From assembly GCA_026196495.1 (NCBI GenBank), contig JAPHSY010000054.1, positions 1 through 45,235 of the forward strand: a DNA stretch of 45,235 bases, given 5' to 3'. The notes under the pieces are model-generated. The model made no database searches, had not been told where the DNA came from, and worked only from the letters and a program-made list of their open reading frames with translations. The position numbers were made by a program, and so were the translations under genes. The stretch comes from Magnetovibrio sp. (GTDB taxonomy: Bacteria > Pseudomonadota > Alphaproteobacteria > Rhodospirillales > Magnetovibrionaceae). Shown one piece after another: positions 1 through 9,758 of this stretch (position 1 is its first letter; every line of letters starts with the position of its first letter).

Positions 1-103
1 AATATGAGCAACTATTCAGGGGGGGGGGGAAGCTATAGGTTAGTGCTAAAGAGATTTTGAAATTGCCCGAAGTATGGGTTTTTATGGTTTATGACAAAAG
101 CCA

Positions 104-1186
104 TTATTTTGAGAGCGACAGCGTGAAGAAGAACGTACTCCCCATACCCACTACAGAATCAAATCCAATCGCGCCGCCATGATGTTCGACAATCGCCTTA
201 GCAATACTAAGACCTAAGCCAGTTCCATCCTTCGCGCGCGCGTCGGAGGGGTCAATTTGCGAAAACTTATTGAAGATACTTTCCCTGTGATCTTCCGAAA
301 TGCCGGGACCTTTATCCTTTACAGCAACGCAAATTGTCTCACCATTGAGGGAGACTGATAATTCAACTTGTTCTCCATCAGGTGAAAACTTCGCGGCATT
401 TGACATCAAATTAGAAAGAACCTGCATCAAACGATTCTTATCCCCAAACGTCATTGCTTCTTTTGCCATAGCAGCCTTTACAAAGGTGACACCATTTTTG
501 TCGCCATACCCCTTATTGATTTCCAGCGCCTCCTCAACCAGTGACACGATGTTCGTCGGTTTCATGTCATAGTCCAGTTTTCCAGACTCGATTTTCTGCA
601 AATCCAAAAGATCGTTTATCAGCAACAAAAGCCGGTCAGTATTGTTGTAGGCAATGTTCAACATCGATTCGAGTTTATCAGGAAGCTGGCCCGTGACACC
701 CGAGCGGATAAGACCGAGGGAGCCTCTTATTGAGGTCAGTGGCGTTCGAAGTTCATGGCTGACGATTGAGATAAAGTCATGTCTTACTCTCTCGGCCCGC
801 TCACGGTCCGCAATTTCCGAGACCAGTTTCTGGTTCAATTCCTGTAGATCCCTGGTGCGGGAATCCACAAGTTCAGACATGCCCTGAACACCTGGAATCC
901 ATTTAAACAAACCAATGGCAAGAAAGACAAACCCACCCAGAAAGCCAACAAATTTCTCTAAAAATGCTTCTGTTTCAGTATCTCCGATGATGATGAATGA
1001 GTTAAGACTTTCAAAGTTATCGGTGATGTCGAGAATGCTCCCGAACAACAAAAGTCCGAACCCCGTAATGATTAAGCTCCATCCACCCCGAAGATTATCA
1101 AAACGACTTCGTCCTGAGTGCCAAAGAAAAACAACAATTCCTAATAAGACCATAGCGCGAATAGTTTCAAGAACGATGTCTGTCAC
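104..1186 (-). CDS. Membrane-bound sensor histidine kinase
   Basis: This 360-residue protein is a two-component sensor kinase. Three hydrophobic segments (about 6-24, 36-54 and 77-98) anchor it in the inner membrane. A helical linker (about 105-134) leads to a HisKA dimerisation domain with the H-box SHELRTPL (phospho-acceptor His144). The HATPase_c domain has the N-box around Asn263, a G1 motif DKGPGIS (291-297) and a G2 motif DGTGLGL (320-326), so the catalytic set is complete. The start is GTG, with a GGGGGAG ribosome binding site about 9 bases upstream. No response regulator lies next to it, so its partner and stimulus are unknown. There is no large periplasmic sensor domain; the stimulus may be sensed within the membrane segments. 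The family assignment is firm and the role is open. Confidence 0.93.
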   Translation of the reverse strand: MTDIVLETIRAMVLLGIVVFLWHSGRSRFDNLRGGWSLIITGFGLLLFGSILDITDNFESLNSFIIIGDTETEAFLEKFVGFLGGFVFLAIGLFKWIPGVQGMSELVDSRTRDLQELNQKLVSEIADRERAERVRHDFISIVSHELRTPLTSIRGSLGLIRSGVTGQLPDKLESMLNIAYNNTDRLLLLINDLLDLQKIESGKLDYDMKPTNIVSLVEEALEINKGYGDKNGVTFVKAAMAKEAMTFGDKNRLMQVLSNLMSNAAKFSPDGEQVELSVSLNGETICVAVKDKGPGISEDHRESIFNKFSQIDPSDARAKDGTGLGLSIAKAIVEHHGGAIGFDSVVGMGSTFFFTLSLSK

Positions 1187-1419
1187 GTACCAGAACTCCC
1201 CCAGCTTAAGATGCTAATGTATCGTATATTATAGCGGCAATTGTAGCGACGGGTTACATTGAGAATTGTTTTTAATTGGCTGAGCATTTCTCAGAAGGAA
1301 TTAGGTCTCCCTCCATCACCCACTTTCGCTTTTGAATGCAAGAAACACCAAAGCCTCAGGCCAAACTGTCCTGTCTTCAGCACTTAACAGTGTCTCCCCT
1401 TACACCAGACATGAGCACG

Positions 1420-1456
1420 ACAAACAACAACGCCTCAGCCGTTTCCGGCTAAGGCG
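1420..1456 (-). terminator. Terminator-like hairpin after tRNA-Lys
   Basis: On the minus strand an 11-bp stem (arms 1446-1456 and 1431-1441) encloses a GAAA tetraloop and is followed by a T-rich stretch, TTGTTGTTTG. It lies 10 bases after the encoded CCA end of tRNA-Lys and probably ends the tRNA transcript, and possibly the whole rodA-tRNA read-through transcript. Confidence 0.75.
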
Positions 1457-1466
1457 CTGATTTATA

Positions 1467-1542
1467 TGGTAGGCCGTACAGGGTTCGAACCTGTGACCTA
1501 GTGATTAAGAGTCACCCGCTCTACCAACTGAGCTAACGGCCC
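1467..1542 (-). tRNA. tRNA-Lys (anticodon CTT)
   Basis: A complete 76-base cloverleaf reads on the minus strand from GGGCCGT to an encoded CCA at 1467-1469. The anticodon stem-loop has loop CTCTTAA, giving anticodon CTT (decodes AAG). The T-arm GGTTCGAACC is canonical. The acceptor stem pairs GGGCCGT with ACGGCCT, so the first pair is a G-U wobble. The gene begins only 28 bases after the rodA stop codon and may be co-transcribed with the cell-shape genes. Confidence 0.97.
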
Positions 1543-1570
1543 ATATGAACTTAAGTTCTCAGGAAATATA

Positions 1571-2728
1571 CTAGAACTCATCACCGCTGTCACGCCGTCC
1601 AATGGTGATATCGCGATGAATGTGGACACTCAGCAGCAATCCAAAGCCAAACAGCAGTGTCAGCATTGCCGTACCACCATAAGACACCAACGGCAACGGC
1701 ACACCCACAACGGGGATCAAGCCCATCACCATGGCAATGTTGATGAAGATGTAGAGGAAAAACGTCACCGTCACGCCAATCCCCACCAAACGACCGAAAT
1801 GGTTACGTGACGACATGGCGATGATGAACCCGTAAGCCAACAACAACACGTACAGTGCAATCAGCGTCAACCCACCCACCAAACCGAACTCTTCCGCCAA
1901 CATTGTGAAGATGAAATCCGTTTGTTTTTCCGGCAAAAAGTTCAAGTGACTTTGGGTGCCCTGCATAAAGCCTTTGCCAAACATACCGCCAGAGCCCAAG
2001 GCAATTTTGGACTGAATGATATGATAGCCGGACCCCAATGTGTCGGTTTCGGGGTTGATAAAGGTCAGGATGCGTTGTTTTTGGTAATCGCGCAAAATGG
2101 TGAACCAAGCCACAGGGGCGCTGATCAACCCGACGGCACCGGCCAACATGAATTTCCACATCCGCACACCGGCAGCAAAAAATATGGCAACGCTGGCCAA
2201 CACCAACATTAAGGTGGTGCCCAAATCCGGTTGGCGAATGATCAAAACGGCCGGGACCACAACCATCACCAAGGGCGGTACCAGATAGAAAATTCGCCCC
2301 ACGTCTTCGATGCTGCCGCCGTGAAAGTAACGGGCCAAAGCCAAAACCATGGCGACCTTCATCAGTTCTGACGGTTGAACGTTGAATATGCCAAAGCTGA
2401 TCCAGCGCTGTGCCCCCATGCCGACAAAGCCTGCAACCTCAACAGCCACCAACAAGGCCAGGACAATGAAGTAGAACCCATAAGCATAACGCAGCCAGAC
2501 CCGGATATCCGTTATGGCCACAACAATCATGCCCAACACGCCAATACCAAAGCGCATCATTTGGCGCGATGCCCATGGATCGAAATCCCCGCCCGCCGCG
2601 CTGTAGAGCATGGCAAAGCCGATGGATGCCGTGATGGTCAACAAAATGACATAGAGCCAATGCAGATGCAGAAGTTTCTGACCAATGCTGAATTTAGGCT
2701 GAGAAAGCAGGCCATCATGTGAATACAT
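1571..2728 (-). CDS. rodA: Rod-shape peptidoglycan polymerase RodA
   Basis: This is a SEDS-family glycosyltransferase of 385 residues that polymerises glycan strands from lipid II during elongation, paired with PBP2. It has about ten membrane segments. The family's conserved stretches are visible: RQPDLGTTLML, the LPEKQTDFIF loop, and the C-terminal signature VGVPLPLVSYGGTAM. The start ATG lies one base after the stop codon of the PBP2 gene and has a GGAG site 7 bases upstream, inside the PBP2 end, so the two are translationally coupled. It closes the mreB-mreC-mreD-mrdA-rodA cluster. FtsW is the close paralogue, but this context and the PBP2 partner indicate RodA (mrdB). Confidence 0.96.
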   Translation of the reverse strand: MYSHDGLLSQPKFSIGQKLLHLHWLYVILLTITASIGFAMLYSAAGGDFDPWASRQMMRFGIGVLGMIVVAITDIRVWLRYAYGFYFIVLALLVAVEVAGFVGMGAQRWISFGIFNVQPSELMKVAMVLALARYFHGGSIEDVGRIFYLVPPLVMVVVPAVLIIRQPDLGTTLMLVLASVAIFFAAGVRMWKFMLAGAVGLISAPVAWFTILRDYQKQRILTFINPETDTLGSGYHIIQSKIALGSGGMFGKGFMQGTQSHLNFLPEKQTDFIFTMLAEEFGLVGGLTLIALYVLLLAYGFIIAMSSRNHFGRLVGIGVTVTFFLYIFINIAMVMGLIPVVGVPLPLVSYGGTAMLTLLFGFGLLLSVHIHRDITIGRRDSGDEF

Positions 2729-2729
2729 A

Positions 2730-4595
2730 TCAGATCTCCTGCTCTTCTACTGGATTCGAAACATCATGCTTTGCTGCAAGACGCTGGGTTTCACGCAAAA
2801 TATCGCGCGCAATGGGGGCTGCTGTCGAAGACCCACCACCACCATGCTCAACAACAACCGAAATGGCAAAACGTGGTTTATCAAACGGAGCATAGCCAAC
2901 AAACAAAGCATGATCACGTTCTTCCCACGGCAAATCCTTATTTTTCAACACGCCCGTTTCACGCTCTGCTTTAGAAATACGGCGCACCTGAACGGTTCCG
3001 GTTTTACCCGCCATGCGCCATTCCGGTTCTTTGATACGTGACCGGTAAGCCGTGCCCGTGGGGGCATTGACCACGTCTTCCATACCTTTAAGGACTATGG
3101 ACAAATGGTCCGGCGGCAGGCCTAAAGATTCAGCCTCATCCGTGGGATATGGCTGCACACCTTCGGGCGAAAATTGATCTGTGGTTAAACGCGGCTTCAC
3201 CGCACGGCCACCATTGGCCAATCGTGCCGTCATCACCGCCAACTGAAGTGGCGTGGTCAAAATATAGCCCTGGCCAATACCGGCAATCAGCGTTTCCCCC
3301 AATTGCCAGGGTGAACCAATAGCCCCCATCTTCCATTTGTTGTCCGGGACCAACCCAGATTTTTCACCCGGTAAATCAAGGCCCAACTGGTCACCAAAAC
3401 CAAATCGGCGTGCCATCGCACCAATGCGATCAATCCCTGTGCGGCGTGCCACCTCATAAAAATAGACGTCACAAGAATGTTCGATGGCGCCGCGCAAATC
3501 CAAGGGACCGTGCCCACCTTTTTTCCAACAGTGAAATTCCGTATTGCCCAATTTGGTTGAACCACCGCAATGAACTTTTGTCTCGGGTGTAATCACGCCC
3601 TTATCCAAAGCCGCCAAGGCAACAGCAGGTTTAAAGGTTGAACCCGGCGCGTATTGCCCCGCAATCGATTTGTTGGTCAACGGCGCACGAGGATTGCTGA
3701 TCAGAGATTCCCATTCCGCTTGGCTGAGCCCTTTATTGAAAGAGTTCGGATCAAACGATGGTGAAGACACCAATGCCAATACTTCACCACTGTGAACATC
3801 CATCACCACGACAGAAGCGCTTTCGTTGCCCAAGTAATTAGCAATGTAGTTTTGCAAATCCCGGTCAATCGTCAAGCGGACCTCAGTTCCGGGTTGACCT
3901 TCTTGACGATTCAACTCACGAATGACCCGGCCTAAGGCATTAACCTCCACTTGGGAGCTACCGCCAGAGCCACGAAGCGCTAGGTCATAAACCTTTTCAA
4001 CACCGGCTTTGCCAATACGAAAACCGGGAAGCTCCAACAATGGATCACCCGTGAGTTCTTTTTCCGACACGGATGCCACATAACCTAAAACGTGGGCTGT
4101 CTCAGGACCAGATTTATAATTTCGGCTTTGACCCACATCAATCAACACACCAGGAAGGTCCGGCGTATTGACTTCAATACGAGCAACTTCACGCCAGTCG
4201 AGATTTTCACGAACGGTAATGGGGACAAACGCACGCTTACGTTTGACTTCACGCAGGATACGGCGACGTTCCCCAGGACTCAGAGACACGATCAACGACA
4301 AACGATCCAAAGTACGTTCAACGTCTTGGGCTTGCTCAGGGATGATCACCACCCGATAGTTTTGTTGGTTATCGGCCATAGGACGCGCATGACGATCAAC
4401 AATGCGGCCCCTGGGGGGTGGTAGCAAACGCAAGTTGATGCGGTTTTCATCAGCTAAGGTTACATAGCGTTCAGACTCGACCACTTGCAGATAATACATC
4501 CGCCCGGCCAGCACAGACAGCAAAACCGTCTTCCCTCCCGCCAACATTAATGCCCGGCGGGTAAAGAGTTTATGACGCTCAGAATCTCTGTGCAT
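2730..4595 (-). CDS. mrdA: Penicillin-binding protein 2, elongasome transpeptidase
   Basis: This class B penicillin-binding protein (621 residues) cross-links peptidoglycan in the periplasm during cell elongation. One N-terminal membrane anchor (about 18-37) is followed by the PBP dimerisation domain (about 55-225, with PPPRGRIVDR) and the transpeptidase domain. The active-site motifs are complete: STFK with nucleophile Ser319, SCD at 374-376, and KTG at 531-533. The gene sits 18 bases after mreD and abuts rodA, forming the usual PBP2-RodA pair. The SCD form of the second motif, together with the context, separates it from the division protein FtsI. Confidence 0.96.
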   Translation of the reverse strand: MHRDSERHKLFTRRALMLAGGKTVLLSVLAGRMYYLQVVESERYVTLADENRINLRLLPPPRGRIVDRHARPMADNQQNYRVVIIPEQAQDVERTLDRLSLIVSLSPGERRRILREVKRKRAFVPITVRENLDWREVARIEVNTPDLPGVLIDVGQSRNYKSGPETAHVLGYVASVSEKELTGDPLLELPGFRIGKAGVEKVYDLALRGSGGSSQVEVNALGRVIRELNRQEGQPGTEVRLTIDRDLQNYIANYLGNESASVVVMDVHSGEVLALVSSPSFDPNSFNKGLSQAEWESLISNPRAPLTNKSIAGQYAPGSTFKPAVALAALDKGVITPETKVHCGGSTKLGNTEFHCWKKGGHGPLDLRGAIEHSCDVYFYEVARRTGIDRIGAMARRFGFGDQLGLDLPGEKSGLVPDNKWKMGAIGSPWQLGETLIAGIGQGYILTTPLQLAVMTARLANGGRAVKPRLTTDQFSPEGVQPYPTDEAESLGLPPDHLSIVLKGMEDVVNAPTGTAYRSRIKEPEWRMAGKTGTVQVRRISKAERETGVLKNKDLPWEERDHALFVGYAPFDKPRFAISVVVEHGGGGSSTAAPIARDILRETQRLAAKHDVSNPVEEQEI

Positions 4596-4613
4596 GGTCT
4601 TCAGTTACTCCCA

Positions 4614-5129
4614 TCAGACCTGAGCTAAAACAGTTTGCTGCCAACGCGCTTGCAACCACGCCAAGATCGGGAACAACCCAACGGTGATGACAAACTGAGC
4701 AAACGCGGCATCAACGGTTGCAAACGCCGAAAAGAAGATTGCTGTCAACGTCCATGTCATGATGGTCGCTACAGCCGCAACCATGGCAAACCCTAGCCAG
4801 ACAATTAGGAACGACTTGCCTAAGAAAAAGGTACTTTGCCCCATCACCACCATGTGCATAACAACAAACACCAAGGTGTTCACACCAAAGGGCATGCCAC
4901 TCAAAGCATCTTGAAGAATGCCCGCAAAGAACACAGCAACACCGGGCAACAATTCGGGGCGATAGATGGCCCAGTGATAAACAGCCATCAACGGCAACAA
5001 TGGCGCCACTTCAGCAAAGCCTGGAATGTGCAGTGGAACTTGACCCAACACCACCAACATAAGCGTCAAAACAAACGGCGTGATACCACGCACAATCAAA
5101 TCCAGACGTTGCCAAAACGTCAAATTCAT
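4614..5129 (-). CDS. mreD: Rod-shape protein MreD
   Basis: A 171-residue integral inner-membrane protein with about five hydrophobic helices. MreD joins MreC and MreB to the peptidoglycan synthases RodA and PBP2. Its sequence is weakly conserved, so the call rests on length, membrane profile and position: it overlaps the end of mreC by four bases (ATGA) and precedes the PBP2 gene. The segment GILQDALSGMPFGVNTL resembles the conserved GxLxDxxxGxxxG stretch of MreD and related proteins. Confidence 0.9.
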   Translation of the reverse strand: MNLTFWQRLDLIVRGITPFVLTLMLVVLGQVPLHIPGFAEVAPLLPLMAVYHWAIYRPELLPGVAVFFAGILQDALSGMPFGVNTLVFVVMHMVVMGQSTFFLGKSFLIVWLGFAMVAAVATIMTWTLTAIFFSAFATVDAAFAQFVITVGLFPILAWLQARWQQTVLAQV

Positions 5130-6007
5130 CGAGAGAACCCTGCACCTTCAACAGCCGAATTGGCATCCAAGATACCTTGCAGGCCGTAATCAACAACGCG
5201 CACATATTCAATGCGGTCACGTTGGACATATGGCTTCACACTGATGTTGCCTTCATTTGATTGCGCCACCACACCAACCGGGATACCGGGAGGAAATGCG
5301 CCGCCGTGACCAGAAGTAACAATGCGGTCACCAACACTGACCGTGGCACCGGGTGGCATATGGATCAAACGCGGACGATCAGAGTTGTTGCCAGCCAATA
5401 CGGCGCGGGTGCGGGTCGCTTCAACCACCACAGGGATGCGGGAGTTCAAATCCGTGATCAACAACACGCGACCAGAACGACTGCCCACACCATGCACACG
5501 GCCGACCAAGCCATCACCTGTGACGGCGGCTTGACCTTTTGCAACGCCATCGCGTGAACCAGCGTTGAGCAATACAGAGTGCACAAAAGCACCGCCACTA
5601 TCGGCAATCACGCGCCCAGTGATAAAGCCAGGTTCTGCACCTGGTGCAAAATTCAGCAAGCCTTTGAGTTGTTGATTTTCAGAAGACAATTTCCGGGCTG
5701 CAGACTGCCACTCCAAAAGTCGGGCATTTTCTTGACGCAAGCGTGTATTTTCATCACGCAATGCCGACAATTCACCAAATTCGACCACAAGCTTGTCTGC
5801 TGTAGCTGCGGGACGGGATAACACATCCAAAACCGGGGCAACACCATCGGATATGGTGGCGCGGACTTTTTCCATCACCAATACGTCAGCTTTACCCAGC
5901 AACATCAAAGCCAATGCAGCCAGTACCAGCACCAAATAACCGACGCGACTGACCACACCCTTTTCAGCGTGTGCAAGATGATGCCCGTGATGTTGGCGAT
6001 TACTCAC
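5126..6007 (-). CDS. mreC: Rod-shape protein MreC
   Basis: This 293-residue protein has a short cytoplasmic start, one membrane helix (about 23-41), a coiled coil (about 72-118, rich in Glu, Arg and Leu heptads) and a beta-rich periplasmic domain. MreC dimers scaffold the elongasome and activate PBP2. The conserved stretches GLVGRVHGVG and VLLITDLNSRIPV fit the family. The start is GTG, with AAGGG 8 bases upstream. It is separated from mreB by an extra membrane-protein gene, which is unusual; the two normally adjoin. Confidence 0.95.
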   Translation of the reverse strand: MSNRQHHGHHLAHAEKGVVSRVGYLVLVLAALALMLLGKADVLVMEKVRATISDGVAPVLDVLSRPAATADKLVVEFGELSALRDENTRLRQENARLLEWQSAARKLSSENQQLKGLLNFAPGAEPGFITGRVIADSGGAFVHSVLLNAGSRDGVAKGQAAVTGDGLVGRVHGVGSRSGRVLLITDLNSRIPVVVEATRTRAVLAGNNSDRPRLIHMPPGATVSVGDRIVTSGHGGAFPPGIPVGVVAQSNEGNISVKPYVQRDRIEYVRVVDYGLQGILDANSAVEGAGFSR

Positions 6008-6151
6008 CGCAATTTCCCTTTATGAGCCCCAACAGTGATGCTCCACTTTTCATGGATTCGCATTCCAATACTATGCCTAGACATGGTTAATATAGTTTAT
6101 ACGCCGAAAACGCGCATACGACTACTGCATATACGCGTGCTTGCAACCACC

Positions 6152-6562
6152 TTAGTGATCGCACGGCAACGGATATAACCACGCAACAATGGCCCCAGAT
6201 ATACAAAATTGAACCATCCCAACACCAAAGCTGATGGCTACAGAACCCAGAGGCAGTGGAAAAGCCCAATACTGCCACCCTTGAACCAATACGCCTGCCA
6301 AAACACCATAAAATACGCCGTGCTGGAGCCCGCCAAGCATGCCGCCACGCCGTGCCCAGGCACTATAGCTCCACACAAATATAAAACTGACGGCGGCAAT
6401 CAAGCCAATTTCCAACACAAGGTTGGTATCCGCACGATGAACACCACGGACACTGATGATATCTAGATAGCCATAAATGAACCTGTGCGAACCCCACAAC
6501 AAGGTCGCAATTACCCCCGTAGAAAGCGCAAGCTTCTGAAATTTAATGTGGCTACCGATCAT
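6152..6562 (-). CDS. Uncharacterised four-helix membrane protein between mreB and mreC
   Basis: I do not recognise this 136-residue protein. It has four hydrophobic segments (about 9-28, 48-66, 74-95 and 101-128), only short loops, and a glycine-rich third segment (GGLQHGVFYGVLAGVLVQG). There is no signal peptide or catalytic motif. The ATG has a GGAG site about 10 bases upstream. It lies between the mreB terminator and mreC on the same strand, so it may share transcription with mreCD-mrdA-rodA. A role in the elongasome is possible only by position; it could also be a chance insertion. Confidence 0.7.
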   Translation of the reverse strand: MIGSHIKFQKLALSTGVIATLLWGSHRFIYGYLDIISVRGVHRADTNLVLEIGLIAAVSFIFVWSYSAWARRGGMLGGLQHGVFYGVLAGVLVQGWQYWAFPLPLGSVAISFGVGMVQFCISGAIVAWLYPLPCDH

Positions 6563-6575
6563 TCACGTAGATCTC

Positions 6576-6613
6576 CAAAACAAACAACGCCCGCACATCT
6601 AAGTGCGAGCGTT
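6576..6613 (-). terminator. Rho-independent terminator after mreB
   Basis: On the minus strand an 11-bp stem (arms 6603-6613 and 6586-6596, one G-U pair) with a six-base loop TTAGAT is followed by TGTTTGTTTT. It lies 28 bases after the mreB stop and before the membrane-protein gene, so mreB is at least partly uncoupled from mreC. Confidence 0.8.
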
Positions 6614-6640
6614 TAAGCTATCCTCTGAGCAACGAAACCA

Positions 6641-7687
<1,047 letters not shown>

Positions 7688-7751
7688 TTAAACCCCGCAA
7701 TTGTGACGGCCTTTTGCGCTCTTCCCCCCGAGATGCGGGATATTTGCAAAG

Positions 7752-7792
7752 ACCAAACAGAAAGAGAGCTGGCGAATCGACACCAGCTCTCT
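7752..7792 (-). terminator. Rho-independent terminator after leuA
   Basis: A perfect 10-bp stem, AGAGAGCTGG with CCAGCTCTCT (arms 7783-7792 and 7763-7772), has a ten-base loop and is followed by TTCTGTTT on the minus strand. It lies 28 bases downstream of the leuA stop codon. Confidence 0.87.
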
Positions 7793-7820
7793 ATTTATAC
7801 TCAACCCAACCTAGGTAAAG

Positions 7821-9374
7821 CTAGGCCGAAAGCGCAGAAGGCGCGGTTTTTTCACGTTTTACCAAAAGTTTGTTCAAGGCGTTAATATAGGCTTTTGCGC
7901 TGGCCACCATGGTATCGGTGTCCGCAGCTTGGCCATTAACCGTACGCCCATCTTCCTCCAAACGCACTGTAACCTCGGCTTGGGCATCCGTGCCCTGGGT
8001 CACAGCATGCACTTGATAGAGCTGCAAACGCGCCCCATGAGGGAACAATTCCTTAATCGCATTGAACGCCGCATCGACTGGACCATCACCTGTAGAGTCA
8101 CAAGCCTTTGTTTCTCCATCAATAATCATTTCCATGCTGGATTTGGGTGGATTGTGCTTGGTGCCGCAAAGAACCTCCATCGACACCAACTGCAAACGAT
8201 CATTGACGCGTAAAACCTCATCATCGACCAAGGCCACGATGTCTTCGTCGAACACATCCTTTTTCTTGTCGGCCAAATCTTTGAAACGCTTAAACGCATC
8301 TTCAATGGCATTGTCACCCAAATCGTAACCCAAGCCCTTCAACTTCTCTTTGAAGGCATGTCGGCCAGAATGTTTGCCCAAAACCAATTTTGACTGGTTA
8401 AGTCCAACCGATTCGGGGGTCATGATTTCGTATGTACCGGCGTGTTTCAACATACCATCTTGGTGAATTCCGCTTTCATGGGCAAAGGCATTTTTACCGA
8501 CGATGGCCTTGTTTGGCTGAACAGTGAAGCCCGTGATGGCCGACACCAAGCGTGAAGCCCGGGTGATATTTTCCGTTACAATGCCGGTGGTGTATGGCAT
8601 CAAATCTTGGCGCGTGCGCAATGCCATAACCACTTCTTCCATGGCTGCGTTGCCAGCACGTTCGCCCAAACCGTTGATGGTACATTCCACTTGGCGTGCA
8701 CCGGCCGCAACGGCGGACAAAGAGTTGGCAACCGCCAAGCCCAAATCATTGTGGCAGTGAACAGAAATGATCGCTTTGTCGATATTCGGCACAGTGTTGA
8801 ACAAATAATCCATCAAGTCCGAATATTCATGTGGCATGGTGTAGCCGACGGTATCGGGGATATTGACGGTGGTCGCACCGGAGGCGATGGCCGCTTCTAC
8901 ACAGCGGGCCAAAAATTCACGCTCCGTGCGCGAGCCATCTTCTGCCGACCATTCCACATCATCGGTCAAATTGCGGGCAAAAGTGACGCTTTCTTTGACC
9001 TTCTCAAACACCGCTTCCGGTTCCATCTGCAACTTGTATTTCATGTGCAATGGGCTGGTGGAAATGAAGGTATGGATGCGTTGGCGCGGTGCGGGCTTAA
9101 TGGCCTCTGCACAGCGTTCGATGTCCATCTTGGTGGCGCGGGCCAAACCACAGACTGTGGAGTTTTTCACAATCTTGGCGATTTCATGCACCGCTTCGAA
9201 GTCGCCTTCGGATGCGATGGGAAAGCCTGCTTCGATCACATCAACACCCATTTCTTCCAATACGGTGGCAATGCGGATTTTTTCATCCAAGTTCATAGAC
9301 GCGCCGGGGGATTGTTCGCCATCACGCAAGGTGGTGTCGAAAATAACGACGCGGTTCTTATCTGATGTAGTCAT
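7821..9374 (-). CDS. leuA: 2-isopropylmalate synthase
   Basis: LeuA condenses acetyl-CoA with 2-ketoisovalerate, the first committed step of leucine synthesis, in the cytoplasm. The 517-residue protein has the catalytic TIM barrel ([16 protein letters not shown] near the start, and the metal-binding HCHND histidines around 205-210) and the C-terminal leucine-sensing regulatory domain (about 390-510), so it is the feedback-inhibited LeuA1 type. I place the start at 9374 rather than the in-frame upstream ATG at 9413, because a GAAGGA ribosome binding site lies just before 9374 and family similarity starts there. Upstream is a leucine-rich leader peptide. Confidence 0.96.
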   Translation of the reverse strand: MTTSDKNRVVIFDTTLRDGEQSPGASMNLDEKIRIATVLEEMGVDVIEAGFPIASEGDFEAVHEIAKIVKNSTVCGLARATKMDIERCAEAIKPAPRQRIHTFISTSPLHMKYKLQMEPEAVFEKVKESVTFARNLTDDVEWSAEDGSRTEREFLARCVEAAIASGATTVNIPDTVGYTMPHEYSDLMDYLFNTVPNIDKAIISVHCHNDLGLAVANSLSAVAAGARQVECTINGLGERAGNAAMEEVVMALRTRQDLMPYTTGIVTENITRASRLVSAITGFTVQPNKAIVGKNAFAHESGIHQDGMLKHAGTYEIMTPESVGLNQSKLVLGKHSGRHAFKEKLKGLGYDLGDNAIEDAFKRFKDLADKKKDVFDEDIVALVDDEVLRVNDRLQLVSMEVLCGTKHNPPKSSMEMIIDGETKACDSTGDGPVDAAFNAIKELFPHGARLQLYQVHAVTQGTDAQAEVTVRLEEDGRTVNGQAADTDTMVASAKAYINALNKLLVKREKTAPSALSA

Positions 9375-9396
9375 GATTTCTAGTCCTTCGGGTAAA

Positions 9397-9487
9397 TTCT
9401 TAGGGTTGCGCAATTGCGCAGCTATTTTCCTTTCCCCTCAACACCATCGGTATACACACAGCCGTAGGTGTTAGGGGTTCCTAAGAA
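9397..9487 (-). promoter_or_regulatory. leuA leader RNA: hairpin and long-range pairing
   Basis: Two RNA structures are visible on the minus strand. A hairpin of 11 bp with one bulge pairs 9467-9477, which overlaps the leader-peptide stop codon, with 9434-9445. Separately, TTCTTAGG inside the last leucine codons of the leader (9480-9487) is perfectly complementary to CCTAAGAA (9397-9404), 14 bases before the leuA GAAGGA site. No T-run follows either structure, so this is not a classical intrinsic attenuator. A model in which leader translation controls access to the leuA start is inferred. Confidence 0.5.
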
Positions 9488-9590
9488 GCAGGTTCCCGTT
9501 CAGGAGCAGCAGATCCAAGGCACGCGCACGCAAAGGCAACTGCAATGCAGTACCTTCAAACGTTTTCGCGTTGGCAACTTGTGCCGTCAT
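9471..9590 (-). CDS. leuA leader peptide, leucine-rich
   Basis: A 39-codon open reading frame on the minus strand, 96 bases before leuA, begins with ATG and has a GAGGG ribosome binding site exactly 7 bases upstream. It holds 11 leucine codons; residues 27-36 read LLLLNGNLLL. Runs of the codon for the pathway product, just before RNA structures and a biosynthetic gene, are the hallmark of attenuation leaders such as those of E. coli leu and ilv. The peptide itself probably has no function; ribosome stalling on leucine codons when charged leucyl-tRNA is scarce would be the sensor. It was found by reading the upstream region directly. Confidence 0.8.
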   Translation of the reverse strand: MTAQVANAKTFEGTALQLPLRARALDLLLLNGNLLLRNP

Positions 9591-9633
9591 TAAAAAACCC
9601 TCGTCTACTGGTCGGCAGGATGCCGATACAGGG

Positions 9634-9662
9634 ATTTAACCCCGCACTTCCCCTGTCGTCAA
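9634..9662 (-). promoter_or_regulatory. Candidate promoter of the leuA leader transcript
   Basis: On the minus strand, TTGACG (9657-9662) and TTAAAT (9634-9639) are separated by exactly 17 bases, matching the vegetative sigma factor consensus. Transcription would start near 9627, about 37 bases before the leader-peptide ATG. Confidence 0.55.
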
Positions 9663-9758
9663 CAGGTTTCAGCGCTTTATATATAAGAACTTATTTGTTC
9701 TAAATCATCCTTAATTCACATTTGAATTGAATTTGGAGCTAGGCTCCCACTTAACTTC

